Assembly: GCA_002474345.1 (NCBI GenBank)
Contig: DKQD01000120.1
Span: forward strand, 1-64,000
DNA: 64,000 nt
Direction of reading: 5' to 3'
Source of the DNA: Bacteriovoracaceae bacterium UBA7317
GTDB taxonomy: Bacteria; Bdellovibrionota; Bacteriovoracia; Bacteriovoracales; Bacteriovoracaceae
The notes below the pieces were generated by a model. It saw only the letters and a list, made by a program, of their open reading frames with translations, did not search any database and was not told the DNA's origin. This document shows, piece by piece, positions 16,376 through 26,634 of the stretch. Both the position numbers and the translations under genes were made by a program. Position 1 is the first letter of the stretch. Each line of letters begins with the position of its first letter.

Positions 16376-17443
16376 TTAAGATTTTTCAATCTTCTCATCA
16401 TTCAGATCATTAATCCTATTTACAAATTGAATAATAGGATACAACTTTCTTATTTCAACAATTTTTACTTTAGAAAGGAAGGCCTGTTTATCGCCCACAA
16501 CGATTTCTTGGGCAAGTCCTTGGGAAACAACATCTAAAAAATCGTCCTGACCTATATTTGATTGATCATCTTTAAATTTTTTATAAATCTCTGAAAGGTT
16601 GACCTCTACCATTCCCTTACCATCTACCTCTTTTCCTTCTGACTGCTCAATAATTTTTTCCATAAAGGCCTGAGAACGGGGAGGTATGATGAGCCTTTTT
16701 GCATCATCTAACCTTCTTTGCTCATCAATAAAACCGAGAGTATCCCTAAAAAATTTTATATCCGATAAAGTCACGTATTCATTTTTATCTTCTTCGCTTT
16801 CTTCTTGAAGAACTAAATAATTTAGCTCGCACATAATTCTTACAAACTCTTCATACTTAATTTCAGAAAGATTAAAAATATCCAAAATATGGTAATCCAG
16901 GGTTTCTTTTTTTAGCACCATTCCCTGTTCACTAAAATTTCCGTAACTTTCAAAAATAGTTATAAAATAGTTTAATAATTTTACAAGATCAGAGTTATTA
17001 AAAAATTTATAGTGGCTAATTTTTGTCCGGCTATGGGCAACAGAGTTGCTTTCCATGCTTTTTATTAGATCATTGGAGTCTCTTAACCTGTCGGCCAATG
17101 TAAAAATAATTTTTTTAAACCAAGGATTCAAGCTTGTCATTGCCTTATTGAACGAATTGAAATGAATTTGAATCACTTTCGTTGAACCTACAGAAGCAGC
17201 AGAACAACTCCTTCTTGCATCTTTCGCATTGAAATAGGCCATTTCTCCAAAGACTTCCCCCTTTTTCAAGATGGCCAATTCTACAAACCCCTTTCCTTTA
17301 GGCCTATATAACCTTATCTTTCCCTCTTTAATAATATAAAGACAATCGGCAACATCCTTCTCATGAAAAAGAACATCCCCTTGACCAAAAGAAAGAAGAG
17401 CAGGTTTGCCATCATCTTTTTTCTTTGGATCACTTTTTTCCAT
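16376..17443 (-). CDS. Cyclic-nucleotide-binding domain protein
   Basis: A 355-aa cytoplasmic protein. Residues 13-125 form a cyclic-nucleotide-binding fold (LFHEKDVADCLYIIKEGKIRLY, then GEVFGEMAYFNAKDARRSCSA as phosphate-binding cassette with the Gly-Glu pair and Arg). A helical linker follows, and residues about 150-350 hold an unrecognised region, perhaps two winged-helix-like parts (NLSEIKYEEFVRIMCELNYL). No standard Crp recognition helix is obvious. It may respond to the product of a cyclase such as the one at the left end of the window. AAAGGTAACGT precedes the ATG. It lies 18 bp upstream of the monooxygenase gene in a likely operon. Confidence 0.8.
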   Translation of the reverse strand: MEKSDPKKKDDGKPALLSFGQGDVLFHEKDVADCLYIIKEGKIRLYRPKGKGFVELAILKKGEVFGEMAYFNAKDARRSCSAASVGSTKVIQIHFNSFNKAMTSLNPWFKKIIFTLADRLRDSNDLIKSMESNSVAHSRTKISHYKFFNNSDLVKLLNYFITIFESYGNFSEQGMVLKKETLDYHILDIFNLSEIKYEEFVRIMCELNYLVLQEESEEDKNEYVTLSDIKFFRDTLGFIDEQRRLDDAKRLIIPPRSQAFMEKIIEQSEGKEVDGKGMVEVNLSEIYKKFKDDQSNIGQDDFLDVVSQGLAQEIVVGDKQAFLSKVKIVEIRKLYPIIQFVNRINDLNDEKIEKS

Positions 17444-17580
17444 ACGTTACCTTTATAAATTATAAAAAATATCTCTTAGATTTAATGATAATTATTTTTA
17501 CTTATACTTGACTACAAAAATATTGAAAAAATTTTTGAGTTTTTTTTTCGGAATTTATCTAAAAATGACAAGGACTGTAT

Positions 17581-19866
17581 TTAGCTTGTAAATGGAAGCT
17601 CAGCTACAAATAACGTCCCTTCTCCAATATCAGACTCAACCCAAACTTTACCCTCTAAGTCTAGAGTTGCTTTTCTTACGGCATCCATTCCAATACCTCT
17701 ACCAGAAATTGTAGAGGCGGCTTCTTTTGTTGAAAAGCCTGGCTCAAAAACAAGTTGATTTAATTCAAAACCACTCATTTTATTAAGAGGTAAACTATTC
17801 AAATTCGCAATCTTTTTGGCCTTTTCTCTAACTTTAAGAGGATCAATCCCTCTTCCATCATCTCTTATACCTATTTGAAAGTGAAACCGCCCCTTTTTCT
17901 TGAAAAAGACCTTGATATTTCCTTCCTCTTTTTTATTTTGGTCAATTCTTTCAGACTTTTCCTCTATACCATGATCTACCATATTTCTAAATATGTGATG
18001 AAGAGATTCAAAAAAATCTTTATAAGGCTCGGGCTTTACTGTTATATCAGTCTCTTCAATTTCAAAATTAATTGCTTTTTCCTGCATAGAACCGACTTCT
18101 GTTATCGTTTTCTCATATTGGAAAAATATATCTCTTAAATTCTTATTAACAAAGTTTTTCATAATAACATTGTTAATCTTTAATAGTTCCTCTTTCGCCT
18201 TATGAAGTTCTTCAAACTTCTCACCTGAATTAAGACAGCTTTGAGCAAGCTCAACAATATTTCTATTTGTCTTGAGGTAGTCATGTAAAAATGTATTAAG
18301 GTTGTGAATTTTAAATGAAATACTTTTATTGGTCTTTTCGTTTTCTTTGTCATTAGAACGTGTTTTAATGAGGTTTTCTGAAATATCTGAGTCAGAACCG
18401 GATTCTGAAAACTTTCTTTTTTCCCTATCCATAACTTCAAAAAGATCTTCTTCAATAGAATGGATTCTTTTTACAATCTCTGAAATTTTAAAATTTGCAA
18501 CCCTCGCTTTAATTGTATGAAAAGATCTAAAAATAGTTTCATAACTTTGTCCTCTTGGATTTTTTTGGTAATCATCTATCATAAGCTGAAGTTCAGAAAT
18601 AACATCCAAAAATTCCAAAGGATAATCAACAAGTCTTAAAATCATGTCGCTTTTTTCTTTGGCAAATTCAACTTTTTTCGTGAAGTTAACTTCTTTTGTT
18701 ATGTCATTAATTATACAGATTACTTTTTCTATTTTTCCCCAACCCTTACCAGCAAAAATTGGTTTATATTCAAGTTCGAGAATTCTTCCATTAACATCAT
18801 CAAGCCTTTTATGGGCCAACGGAATTAAATCTTTAAAAGACATCAAGCCCTTAAAAACGTGGTTTAACCATTTATGAAAGGCCATCTTCTCCGTCGGATT
18901 AAACTGAAAAACATCTGTAATGTTTTTACCTTTGGGGTTAGCATTAAAAATTTCTACCGTTTTATTTGTGGGATCATTTTCAACATAACCTTGATAATTT
19001 ATAATCAAAAAGCCTTGGTCTAAGTTAGAGAGCAAATTTAAAAAGCTTTGATTTTGAATTTGTATTTCTTTTGTCTGTGCATTGACTTCATTTTGAAGGC
19101 CTGTTGTCAGTTTTTGAATTTCATCTGCCATAGTATTTATTGAAGACGAAAGAGCTGAAACCTCATTATTTTCGCCTACTTCAAACTTTTTACCAACCCT
19201 CTTACTAAAATTTCCCATTTTTATAAGATTTGAAACCTCAATAATTTCCTTTAGAGGTCTCGTCACTAAAATATTTATAAGAAAAAAAATGATAAGAGTA
19301 ATGGAAAAAATTAAAACAATAAGAATAACCCCCATCCTCCTTTTTTCCTGTTCTAAGGCAACTTGAATTTTAGAATCATCAACGTAAATAGAGTACCAAC
19401 CAACAAGCTCATTTTTTTTTCTACATCCAGCAGTATCAAGTCCTTCGCACTCATCACGAGAATAAAAAATAGGTCCATCAAGTTTTTTCAAATTATTTTT
19501 TAAAAGAGAGGAAATATCTTGTTTAAAATCTAATTCTACCTTTCCATTTTTGATTATTTTTTTAAAGCCAAGGACGACTTCCTTTTTATCCTCATCTAAA
19601 ACAACAATTGAATTAAAAATATCTTTTTTACCTTCAGATTCCAAAATGGTTTTAGCAACCTCTAAGTCTTCGTTCCAAAGAAGGTTTGCTAAATTTTTAT
19701 TTAAACGGTTTTCCGTTGTTTTAGTTACTTTGTCCAGGTCTCCATAAGAAGCTCTTTTTTTCTCATTTAAAGTATAAAAAAAGTAAGTACCCAGAATAAG
19801 GGCAACGGCCATGGGGATAGGCAAGGCCAGTTTATATTGAAGTTTCATATCACGAATATCCGTCAT
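17581..19866 (-). CDS. CheA-type membrane sensor kinase with HAMP, PAS and one HPt
   Basis: A 761-aa sensor kinase. Order: TM1 (about 13-31), periplasmic region (to about 178), TM2 (179-201), HAMP (about 202-255), coiled coil, PAS (about 270-390), HPt-like helices with SFHTIKARVANF (His about 449), and a CheA-type ATPase: FRNMVDHGIEE (N box, about 627), RDDGRGID (about 668), FSTKEAASTISGRGIGMDAV (about 712-731). There is no HisKA domain, receiver or CheW-like domain. In HPt domains the residue after HxxK is normally Gly; here it is Ala. It has no adjacent CheY gene; BetA lies just upstream. The start may be this ATG or a second ATG six codons later. Confidence 0.88.
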   Translation of the reverse strand: MTDIRDMKLQYKLALPIPMAVALILGTYFFYTLNEKKRASYGDLDKVTKTTENRLNKNLANLLWNEDLEVAKTILESEGKKDIFNSIVVLDEDKKEVVLGFKKIIKNGKVELDFKQDISSLLKNNLKKLDGPIFYSRDECEGLDTAGCRKKNELVGWYSIYVDDSKIQVALEQEKRRMGVILIVLIFSITLIIFFLINILVTRPLKEIIEVSNLIKMGNFSKRVGKKFEVGENNEVSALSSSINTMADEIQKLTTGLQNEVNAQTKEIQIQNQSFLNLLSNLDQGFLIINYQGYVENDPTNKTVEIFNANPKGKNITDVFQFNPTEKMAFHKWLNHVFKGLMSFKDLIPLAHKRLDDVNGRILELEYKPIFAGKGWGKIEKVICIINDITKEVNFTKKVEFAKEKSDMILRLVDYPLEFLDVISELQLMIDDYQKNPRGQSYETIFRSFHTIKARVANFKISEIVKRIHSIEEDLFEVMDREKRKFSESGSDSDISENLIKTRSNDKENEKTNKSISFKIHNLNTFLHDYLKTNRNIVELAQSCLNSGEKFEELHKAKEELLKINNVIMKNFVNKNLRDIFFQYEKTITEVGSMQEKAINFEIEETDITVKPEPYKDFFESLHHIFRNMVDHGIEEKSERIDQNKKEEGNIKVFFKKKGRFHFQIGIRDDGRGIDPLKVREKAKKIANLNSLPLNKMSGFELNQLVFEPGFSTKEAASTISGRGIGMDAVRKATLDLEGKVWVESDIGEGTLFVAELPFTS

Positions 19867-19920
19867 GAAATCTTATCGGGTCAGAAGCTCAGAATTTTAA
19901 ATTATTTAGCAAATAAAAGG

Positions 19921-21564
19921 CTAAGGCTTAGCTTTAAAATAGGAAACTTCCTCAGGTTCTAAAGGGGTTTTCTCAAGAATAAGATCAGCAGCTTTTTCAG
20001 CGAGCATCATGACAGGTGCATAAATGTTTCCATTGGTCACATAAGGCATAGAGGCGGCGTCAACAACTCTTAACCCTTCCATTCCATGAACCCTCATACT
20101 TTTTGGATCAAGGACTGACATGGGATCCACACCCATTTTACAAGTGCATGATGGGTGTAAAGCTGTTTCAGCATCTTTACGAACCCAGTCAAGTATTTCT
20201 TCGTCACTTGATACTTCTTTACCAGGTGAAATTTCCCCACCATTGAACTCTTCCATTGCAGGCTGATCGAGTAACTTTCTCGCTACTTGGATCGCCTCAA
20301 CCCATTCCCTTCTGTCTTGCTCTGTAGAAAGATAATTGAACAAAAGAGATGGGTATTCAAAAGGGTCCTTAGACTTTATTTTTACATGCCCTATCGCATC
20401 TGAGTACATTGGTCCGACATGAACTTGATAGCCATGGCCCCCAGCAGGACTTGATCCATCATACCTCACGGCAAGTGGTAAAAAGTGAAACATTAAATTT
20501 GGATAGAGAACATCATCATTACTTCTAACAAACCCCCCCGCCTCAAAATGATTTGTGGCGGCCGGTCCTTTTTGAAAAAGCCATTGAAGACCAATCCAGG
20601 GCTTTCGATACCACTTCATAGCAGGATTCATGGAGACAGGCTTTTTACAAGAGTACTGAACATAAACTTCTAAATGATCTTGAAGGTTCTCGCCAACGCC
20701 AGGTAGATCGTGAACAACAGGAATGTCCAAGGCCTCAAGTTCCTTAGCATTTCCAACGCCTGATAGTTGAAGAAGTTGAGGTGAGTTAATAGCGCCTGCT
20801 GCTAAAACAATTTCTTTTGCCATCACTTGATGAACTCTTTTACCTTTTTGGTATTCGACTCCAACGGCCTTTTTTCCCTCAAATAAAATTTTAGTAGTAT
20901 GAACATGACAACGGAGCTCTAAATTTCTTCTTTTCTTAACTGGATGATAATAGGCCCTCGCAGCACTTAATCTTTTTCCCTTCCTTACATTTCTATCAAA
21001 AAGGGCGAAGCCCTCCTGCTTTTCCCCATTCACATCGCTGGTTAATTCGTATCCAGCGTCTTGCACGGACTTTAAAAATGCTCCAAAAAGGGGATTAACT
21101 CCAGGCCCACGCTCTAGCTCAAGAGGACCTTTGTCTCCTCGGTAAGCATCACCTCCGGCCAAACAGTTTTCCATTTTTTTAAAATAAGGAAGACAATGAA
21201 AGTAATTCCATGTTTCCATACCAGGGTCTTTGGCCCACCTTTCATAGTCTAAAGGATTTCCTCTTTGAAAAATCATCCCATTGATACTACTAGAGCCTCC
21301 TAAAACTTTACCTCGCGCATGAAATATTCTTCTTTGATTCATAAAAGGTTCTGGGTCAGACTCATAGCACCAATCATATCTTTTGCTTCCAATTGGAATT
21401 GTTAAAGCTGCCGGCATATGAATAAAAAGGTCCCAGATATAATCCATTCTACCAGCTTCCAGGACTAAAACTTCATTGGAGGGGTCCTCGCTTAGTCTGT
21501 TGGCAAGAACACATCCTGCTGAACCGCCACCTACAACAATGAAATCATAAACTTTTTTAGACAT
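19921..21564 (-). CDS. betA: Choline dehydrogenase (GMC oxidoreductase)
   Basis: A 547-aa FAD enzyme that oxidises choline to betaine aldehyde and on to glycine betaine, an osmoprotectant. The N-terminus has [17 protein letters not shown] with the GxGxxG-type FAD site and Glu at VLVLEAG, followed by GMC signature [17 protein letters not shown] (about 84-100). The C-terminal catalytic region has [11 protein letters not shown] (active His) and [19 protein letters not shown] (active Asn). Length fits BetA. AGGATAAAAGC precedes the ATG. No betB, betI or choline transporter is near, so another alcohol substrate remains possible. It is 54 bp upstream of the sensor kinase gene. Confidence 0.85.
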   Translation of the reverse strand: MSKKVYDFIVVGGGSAGCVLANRLSEDPSNEVLVLEAGRMDYIWDLFIHMPAALTIPIGSKRYDWCYESDPEPFMNQRRIFHARGKVLGGSSSINGMIFQRGNPLDYERWAKDPGMETWNYFHCLPYFKKMENCLAGGDAYRGDKGPLELERGPGVNPLFGAFLKSVQDAGYELTSDVNGEKQEGFALFDRNVRKGKRLSAARAYYHPVKKRRNLELRCHVHTTKILFEGKKAVGVEYQKGKRVHQVMAKEIVLAAGAINSPQLLQLSGVGNAKELEALDIPVVHDLPGVGENLQDHLEVYVQYSCKKPVSMNPAMKWYRKPWIGLQWLFQKGPAATNHFEAGGFVRSNDDVLYPNLMFHFLPLAVRYDGSSPAGGHGYQVHVGPMYSDAIGHVKIKSKDPFEYPSLLFNYLSTEQDRREWVEAIQVARKLLDQPAMEEFNGGEISPGKEVSSDEEILDWVRKDAETALHPSCTCKMGVDPMSVLDPKSMRVHGMEGLRVVDAASMPYVTNGNIYAPVMMLAEKAADLILEKTPLEPEEVSYFKAKP

Positions 21565-21784
21565 GCTTTTATCCTAATGTAAAAAGGGGTTGTGCCCATG
21601 AACCACGCAAGAATTTATGGACCATCATGAAACCAAAACTTTTCTAATATTATAACAAAAAAAGGCAGCACTCATAAGATGATTCCTCTTAAAATTTTTA
21701 AAAAGTATTTTCTTTTCTTACATAAGGGGGTCATTTTTTATCAGTTTTTGTGTATAAAGAATCAAATCTTAAGGAGTTCAGATT

Positions 21785-22063
21785 ATTAAAGGTAAACATA
21801 CAACTTTAGATAAATCTCTCAGGCCAAGTGTTCATTGGGTTGAAAGGCTTCCTGGTGTGACAAAAGTAGTCCTTGGGTTTTCAAAAGCCTGCCGTCATAG
21901 ATACTCGCCTGGAATTATCCGATATAGGAGTGATGTTGATGGAGGTATTAAAGTGAATGGCTATTCAGGAAATGGAGTCATGGATATTTTTATAAGAATT
22001 TCACCAATTGAAGAAAGAGAAAATATAAAAAAGCAAATTGCTAAAAAATTCAACTTTAAATAA
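21785..22063 (+). CDS. DUF2103-like small protein with apparent ATT start
   Basis: A basic protein of about 92 aa. The frame reads IKGKHTTLDKSLRPSVHW... then LPGVTKVVLGFSKACRHRY, GGIKVNGYSGNGVMDIFI, and resembles the predicted metal-binding DUF2103 family (KHTTL near the start, then GV.K..LG). The family-like part begins well before the first GTG at 21857, but no ATG, GTG or TTG exists between the stop at 21770 and that GTG. AAGGAG (21771-21776) sits 8 bp before ATT at 21785 (5 bp before another ATT), so an ATT start is likely. It overlaps the end of the opposite kinase gene by 8 bp. Function unknown. Confidence 0.6.
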   Translation: MKGKHTTLDKSLRPSVHWVERLPGVTKVVLGFSKACRHRYSPGIIRYRSDVDGGIKVNGYSGNGVMDIFIRISPIEERENIKKQIAKKFNFK

Positions 22064-24917
22064 TGATAGGCAATTCAAAAATCACGCTGGTTCCCTCTTC
22101 AACCTTGGAGCTGACTTTTATTTCCCCTCCTAATTTCTCGACTTCTACCTTTACCGCATCCATCCCGATACCTCTTCCAGAAATTTGAGAGACCTCTTCT
22201 TTGGTTGAAAAATTTGGAAGAAAAATAAATTGGATAATATCCTCAGGTTTAATGTCACTAAAATCATCCTCTACTTTAAGCCCCTTTTTAATTAATTGTT
22301 TTTTTATTTGGTTATGGTCAATACCTCTTCCATCATCAAAAATTCTTAGCTCAAAATTTTCTCCATTAACTTTTGACTGGACAGTAATAATACCACTTTT
22401 TCCCTTGTGTTTCTCAATTCTTTCATCCTCACTTTCTATTCCATGATCAACCATATTCCTAAATACGTGCACAAGAGAATTGACAAATGAACCATACCTT
22501 TCGGTATCAACAATAATTTTTTCTCCTTCATTTTTCCAAATAACACTCTTCCCCTGACCAGAAGCTATTTCCTGAGTAAGCCCCTTGTAACGGTTTATTT
22601 TTAAAAGTAGATCTGACAAAAAGTAGTTTTTATAAATATGAAAATGAAAGTCTTCATAATTTGGAATTTCTTTTATAAGCTCCATTATCTTATTAACAGG
22701 AATGGCCAGTCCGTCATCAACCATTGTCTTTTTAGCGGCTTGAACAATTGCCGAATGCCTCTTTAGGTGCTTAGACAATTCTCCCCGGAAATAATTTAAA
22801 GCATTTCTAACTTGCTCTGTCTTCTTTGAGCTAAGGAGTTCTTCAACCATATGTAAATAAGATGAAGCGAACTTCATTCCTAGAGTCGCAAATCGCGCCT
22901 TGAGCGTATGGACTTCCCTTTGAATATCAGAATGGTTAAAGTCATCTAAAGCAGGTATGTTTTTAAGAAGTTCGTTCGTATCTTCTAAAATATCCAAAAA
23001 CTCTACAGGGTTATTTAATGCGTTTTCAATAAATTCAGCGTCTTCATTTGACCTCTTAATCTTTAATTCCTGCCTCTTTTGATTTGTTTTATCTTTGAGG
23101 ATAACAATAATTCGATCCAACTCATTTTTTTTGGTCGCATCCTCTCCGCTTACATAAATAGGTTTATAATCTATTTCTATATAACTATCTTTTGACATTC
23201 TATAAATTTTTGGTGCCAAAGGAAGTAAGTCTTTAAAAGAAAGCTTGCCTTCCCATGCCTTTTTTATCCACTTTTTAAAAAATGATTTGCTTTCTTCATC
23301 AAAAAATAAAGCATCCCAAATTTTATGACCTCTCGATTCGGATTCGTATAAACTTCTACCCAAAATATCTTCAGTCACTTTTGAGGCCCCATCGTGAATA
23401 GTGCCGTCTTCACGGAAAGTCATATAACCATTATCAAGGTTATTAATAAGTGTATCCTTTGATTTTTTTTGAAAATAGTAATGGCTCATAAGGTCTTCCA
23501 AGCTGATACGCTCAACTTCAAGCTTCTTATTTTGCTCATAAATAATACTGGTTTTTCTTTTTATTTCTTCTTCGAGCCTTATATGGTAAGTATCCCTCTC
23601 CTTAGCAAGTTGATCCTTTCCTTCCTTAGCAATATCTTTGAATTTGTAAGCCCTCTTCTTATATTTTTGATAATTCCTTACATTTTTTTCAGCTAAAAAT
23701 AAGGCCATTAAAAAGACTGTTCCTAAAATGAAAAAATCTGCACGATGAGGAGGGTTTAAATAACCAATTTCGATGAGGGCATCATGAATAAAGCCTATAA
23801 TCCCTAAAAATAAAGCAAAAATGGATAAAAATGAGAATTTTAATTTATGCCTTGCAGCCTGGATCATATAATAAAAATACAGGACAAAAATTGATAAGAA
23901 GAAAGGGTGATAAAATTTTAAAATTGTCCCAGATAAAAACTCTATTGAAGGGGTCATCAAACAAGACAGACAAAAAGTTAGAGAAACAATATTTACAGTA
24001 TCCTTAAACTTTTTAGGCAAAAGATAGGGAAACATAACAAAAATAATCTTTCCATACAAGTAGGGAAAGACAAAAAAGGATAAGTACTCCATACGTAAAA
24101 GAACTTGATATAAAACAAGATCGGGGCTAAAAAGAAAAGGTATATACCTCTCTGTAAAGCCTAACCTATATGCTATGAGAAGAGAAAGAAGAGAGAAGAA
24201 AAAGACCTGTTTATCCTTAGTATTTCTTATATAAAGATAAAGAAAATAGAATCCAAATATAATAAGACCACCCATCACAAAGAAGTCTTTTCTGGCGCCT
24301 TTACTTCTTTCAGTTCTGATTATTCTTTCATCACCTAACTCCAGCTTTAAAAATCTTCCTTCTCTAAAATAATTATTAGACACATGAACTAAAATCTTAA
24401 AATTTTTTTCTCCACCCAAATCAAAAAAAGAATATTGGTTTTCCCACCAAGGGATAATTCTATTTTCCTTTAAGGAGACATGGCCCTGACTTGAAACTTC
24501 AATAGGCTTTCTTCCCTCAATGAGAATAAAAATTTTATGGGCCGACTTTATTGAAACTTTTAGTCCAACTCTTTTAAAAGGGCTATTTAATACATTTAAA
24601 AGATAAGTTCCTGACCCTATTTTTTTTGCATTTTTATCTTTTCCCCAAAAGTGAGGAATTGTTACTTCTCTAAAGCTATCAGGCTTTTGAAAAGAGACTA
24701 AATCCTTAGGGTCTACAAATTCCCCCCAATTAAACAGCATTTCACCTTTAACAATATAGCTCTCATGAATAACTTTATTGGTTTTACGAGCATCAACCTT
24801 ACTACTAAAATCCACAACACCTTTGTTTGAAAAAATAAATGAAGATGACTCACTTCCCAAAACACTTAAGGAGTAAGTATTCATTATGAAAAGAAAAAAA
24901 GTATAGAAAAGTCTCAA
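22056..24917 (-). CDS. 7TMR-DISM sensor kinase of CheA type with one HPt
   Basis: A 953-aa sensor kinase. A signal peptide (1-21) leads to an extracytoplasmic jelly-roll region (about 40-205) typical of 7TMR-DISM receptors. Seven membrane helices follow (about 212-410), then coiled coil (410-475), PAS (about 480-610), HPt with VHTLKARFATLG (His about 669) and a CheA-type ATPase (VFRNMVDHGIES about 820; FDDGRGID; FSTKEEVSQISGRGIGMDAV). No CheW-like or receiver domain. As in the kinase at 17.6 kb, HxxK is followed by Ala instead of Gly. It begins at TTG without a strong ribosome site; the next Met is at codon 12. The sugar- or lipid-like ligand of such receptors is unknown. Confidence 0.88.
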   Translation of the reverse strand: MRLFYTFFLFIMNTYSLSVLGSESSSFIFSNKGVVDFSSKVDARKTNKVIHESYIVKGEMLFNWGEFVDPKDLVSFQKPDSFREVTIPHFWGKDKNAKKIGSGTYLLNVLNSPFKRVGLKVSIKSAHKIFILIEGRKPIEVSSQGHVSLKENRIIPWWENQYSFFDLGGEKNFKILVHVSNNYFREGRFLKLELGDERIIRTERSKGARKDFFVMGGLIIFGFYFLYLYIRNTKDKQVFFFSLLSLLIAYRLGFTERYIPFLFSPDLVLYQVLLRMEYLSFFVFPYLYGKIIFVMFPYLLPKKFKDTVNIVSLTFCLSCLMTPSIEFLSGTILKFYHPFFLSIFVLYFYYMIQAARHKLKFSFLSIFALFLGIIGFIHDALIEIGYLNPPHRADFFILGTVFLMALFLAEKNVRNYQKYKKRAYKFKDIAKEGKDQLAKERDTYHIRLEEEIKRKTSIIYEQNKKLEVERISLEDLMSHYYFQKKSKDTLINNLDNGYMTFREDGTIHDGASKVTEDILGRSLYESESRGHKIWDALFFDEESKSFFKKWIKKAWEGKLSFKDLLPLAPKIYRMSKDSYIEIDYKPIYVSGEDATKKNELDRIIVILKDKTNQKRQELKIKRSNEDAEFIENALNNPVEFLDILEDTNELLKNIPALDDFNHSDIQREVHTLKARFATLGMKFASSYLHMVEELLSSKKTEQVRNALNYFRGELSKHLKRHSAIVQAAKKTMVDDGLAIPVNKIMELIKEIPNYEDFHFHIYKNYFLSDLLLKINRYKGLTQEIASGQGKSVIWKNEGEKIIVDTERYGSFVNSLVHVFRNMVDHGIESEDERIEKHKGKSGIITVQSKVNGENFELRIFDDGRGIDHNQIKKQLIKKGLKVEDDFSDIKPEDIIQFIFLPNFSTKEEVSQISGRGIGMDAVKVEVEKLGGEIKVSSKVEEGTSVIFELPIII

Positions 24918-25115
24918 TTTAAATCACTTTTTTTATAGATTACATTCGAACTATTTTTCGGTTTTAGCAAATTTTTCCTTAATTATACCCAAGGTGTAGT
25001 TTTTTAAATTTAAATAAATTTTATTACATTTTTTGAATTGAACTATTCTCGAAAAGACCTAATTTTTTCTAAGAACGATAAATGTACTTTTTTATTTAAT
25101 AATGGACAAATTAAA

Positions 25116-26048
25116 CTATTTAGAAATTTTATTATCTTTTAATATCTTATTTAATTTTCTCAGAACATTTTTCCAAGAGTATTTAAGATTTTTTTTAAGT
25201 TCCTCCTCTTTATTTTTTTTCTTTAAAGTTGAAGTTTTCATGGAAGGGCCAGAAAAAACTTTTTCAGTTTTTGGCCTTTGAACTTTAAAAGTCACCTTTT
25301 GCTCAATGTTATTTCCCTTAACATCATAGAATGGAAGAAAAGGAAGGACTTTTTTTTCTTCGTCATCAATACTTCTTAACTCCTCCGCAACATCTTTTTC
25401 CAAATCATCAACTTTATTTAAAGCTTCCTTAGAGTTTTTATCTTGTGCAAAAATTAAATGATCTCCCGGTTTTAAACTTTTTTCCTCTTTCGTTAAATTA
25501 TTTCTAACCATTACATCCCCCTCTAAAAGGGCCATCTGAACAACATTATTGCCTAATTCATCAGTCCGATTATTTACTAAAACCTTAGTTCCTCTAATTC
25601 CCATAGAAGCTGTTCCAGAAATAATTTTTAGAGAGTCCTTTTTGGATTTAACTGGAATAGAGGCCCTTAATTTTCCTTTTATTAAATTAAAGAGACCTGT
25701 TCGGTCTTTGGGAGTCTTGTAATTAAAATCTTTAAAGTGAACTCTTGAAAAGCTTGACATTGTAAAAATGGATTGATCAACGAGCTTAATTTTTACAAAA
25801 CTTCCCTTTCCAGTTGCTATCACCTGATTTTTTTTAATTTTTGATGTCTCTTTTAGGGCCACCATTTTTCCATTTTCCTCTACTCGACTGACCGTACCTT
25901 TTAGCATAATAATACGACCTAGAAATGTCGGTATGGCCTGTCCATTTTTATTTAGCTTGTAATCTGGTTCTTGCTGACTGAATACCATCCCCGATAAAAC
26001 TATATTAAGGAAAAGAAATTTGATCACTGGCCAAAATCTAAAAAGCAT
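25116..26048 (-). CDS. Secreted FecR-domain protein
   Basis: A 310-aa exported protein: signal peptide at 1-24 (ending VFSQ), then a FecR domain (about 45-205) with GTVSRVEENGKMVALKETSKIKKNQVIATG, FVKIKLVDQSIFTM, GLFNLIKGKLRASIPV and SGTASMGIRGTKVLV, all family hallmarks. Here FecR is soluble in the periplasm rather than tied to an anti-sigma factor. The C-terminal 100 residues are Lys/Glu-rich and low in complexity. No TonB receptor or sigma factor is adjacent. It is divergent from the DUF2237 gene; about 200 AT-rich bp separate it from the kinase gene downstream. Role unknown, perhaps a surface scaffold. Confidence 0.85.
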   Translation of the reverse strand: MLFRFWPVIKFLFLNIVLSGMVFSQQEPDYKLNKNGQAIPTFLGRIIMLKGTVSRVEENGKMVALKETSKIKKNQVIATGKGSFVKIKLVDQSIFTMSSFSRVHFKDFNYKTPKDRTGLFNLIKGKLRASIPVKSKKDSLKIISGTASMGIRGTKVLVNNRTDELGNNVVQMALLEGDVMVRNNLTKEEKSLKPGDHLIFAQDKNSKEALNKVDDLEKDVAEELRSIDDEEKKVLPFLPFYDVKGNNIEQKVTFKVQRPKTEKVFSGPSMKTSTLKKKNKEEELKKNLKYSWKNVLRKLNKILKDNKISK

Positions 26049-26254
26049 AAAATATGACTCTTTTATTTAATAATTAAAGTACCATCTCACTCATAAATCC
26101 CCATCGTTTATTATAACAAATTTCTAAAGCTTTCCCTCTACCTCCTTGCCCTCTTTTCTTATAGTTTCTGTTGAAAAACTCTCTTGGCCAACCTACAATC
26201 CAATTATTTTTGTTTTCCCTAATAAAAAACAGATTCCTTTAAGGAGGTCCGGTG

Positions 26255-26620
26255 ATGAAACAGCTTAATGTTTTGGGAACTGAGCTAAAGACTTGTTCCG
26301 CAAACCCTCTAACAGGTTATTTTAGAGACGGCTGCTGCAATACAAATCATGAAGACACAGGAATTCATTCTGTTTGTGCAATTATGACAAAAGAGTTTCT
26401 AGACTTTTCCCAAAATCGAGGGAATGACCTGAAAACGCCTGTTCCTGTTGCCCAGTTTCCAGGGCTTAAGCCAGGTGATCAATGGTGTCTTTGCGCAAGC
26501 CGTTGGATAGAGGCCTATAAAGCCGGACATGCTCCAAAAGTCGTCCTTGAGTCAACCAACGAAGAGACCCTTGTAATGGTTTCCCTAGACGTTTTACAGC
26601 AATTTGACAGTAAAAATTAA
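26255..26620 (+). CDS. DUF2237 family protein
   Basis: A 121-aa cytoplasmic protein of the DUF2237 family, found across bacteria without known function. The family pattern is complete: NVLGTELKTCSANPLTGYFRDGCCNT, then DTGIHSVCAIMTKEFLDFSQNRGNDL and KPGDQWCLCASRWIEA. Six Cys residues are spread over the conserved blocks. The start chosen is the ATG at 26255, 7 bp behind AAGGAGG; a GTG directly before it is too close. The penicillin-acylase-like gene starts 14 bp after it, so the two are probably cotranscribed. Confidence 0.9.
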   Translation: MKQLNVLGTELKTCSANPLTGYFRDGCCNTNHEDTGIHSVCAIMTKEFLDFSQNRGNDLKTPVPVAQFPGLKPGDQWCLCASRWIEAYKAGHAPKVVLESTNEETLVMVSLDVLQQFDSKN

Positions 26621-26634
26621 TTTAAAGGACTCTC

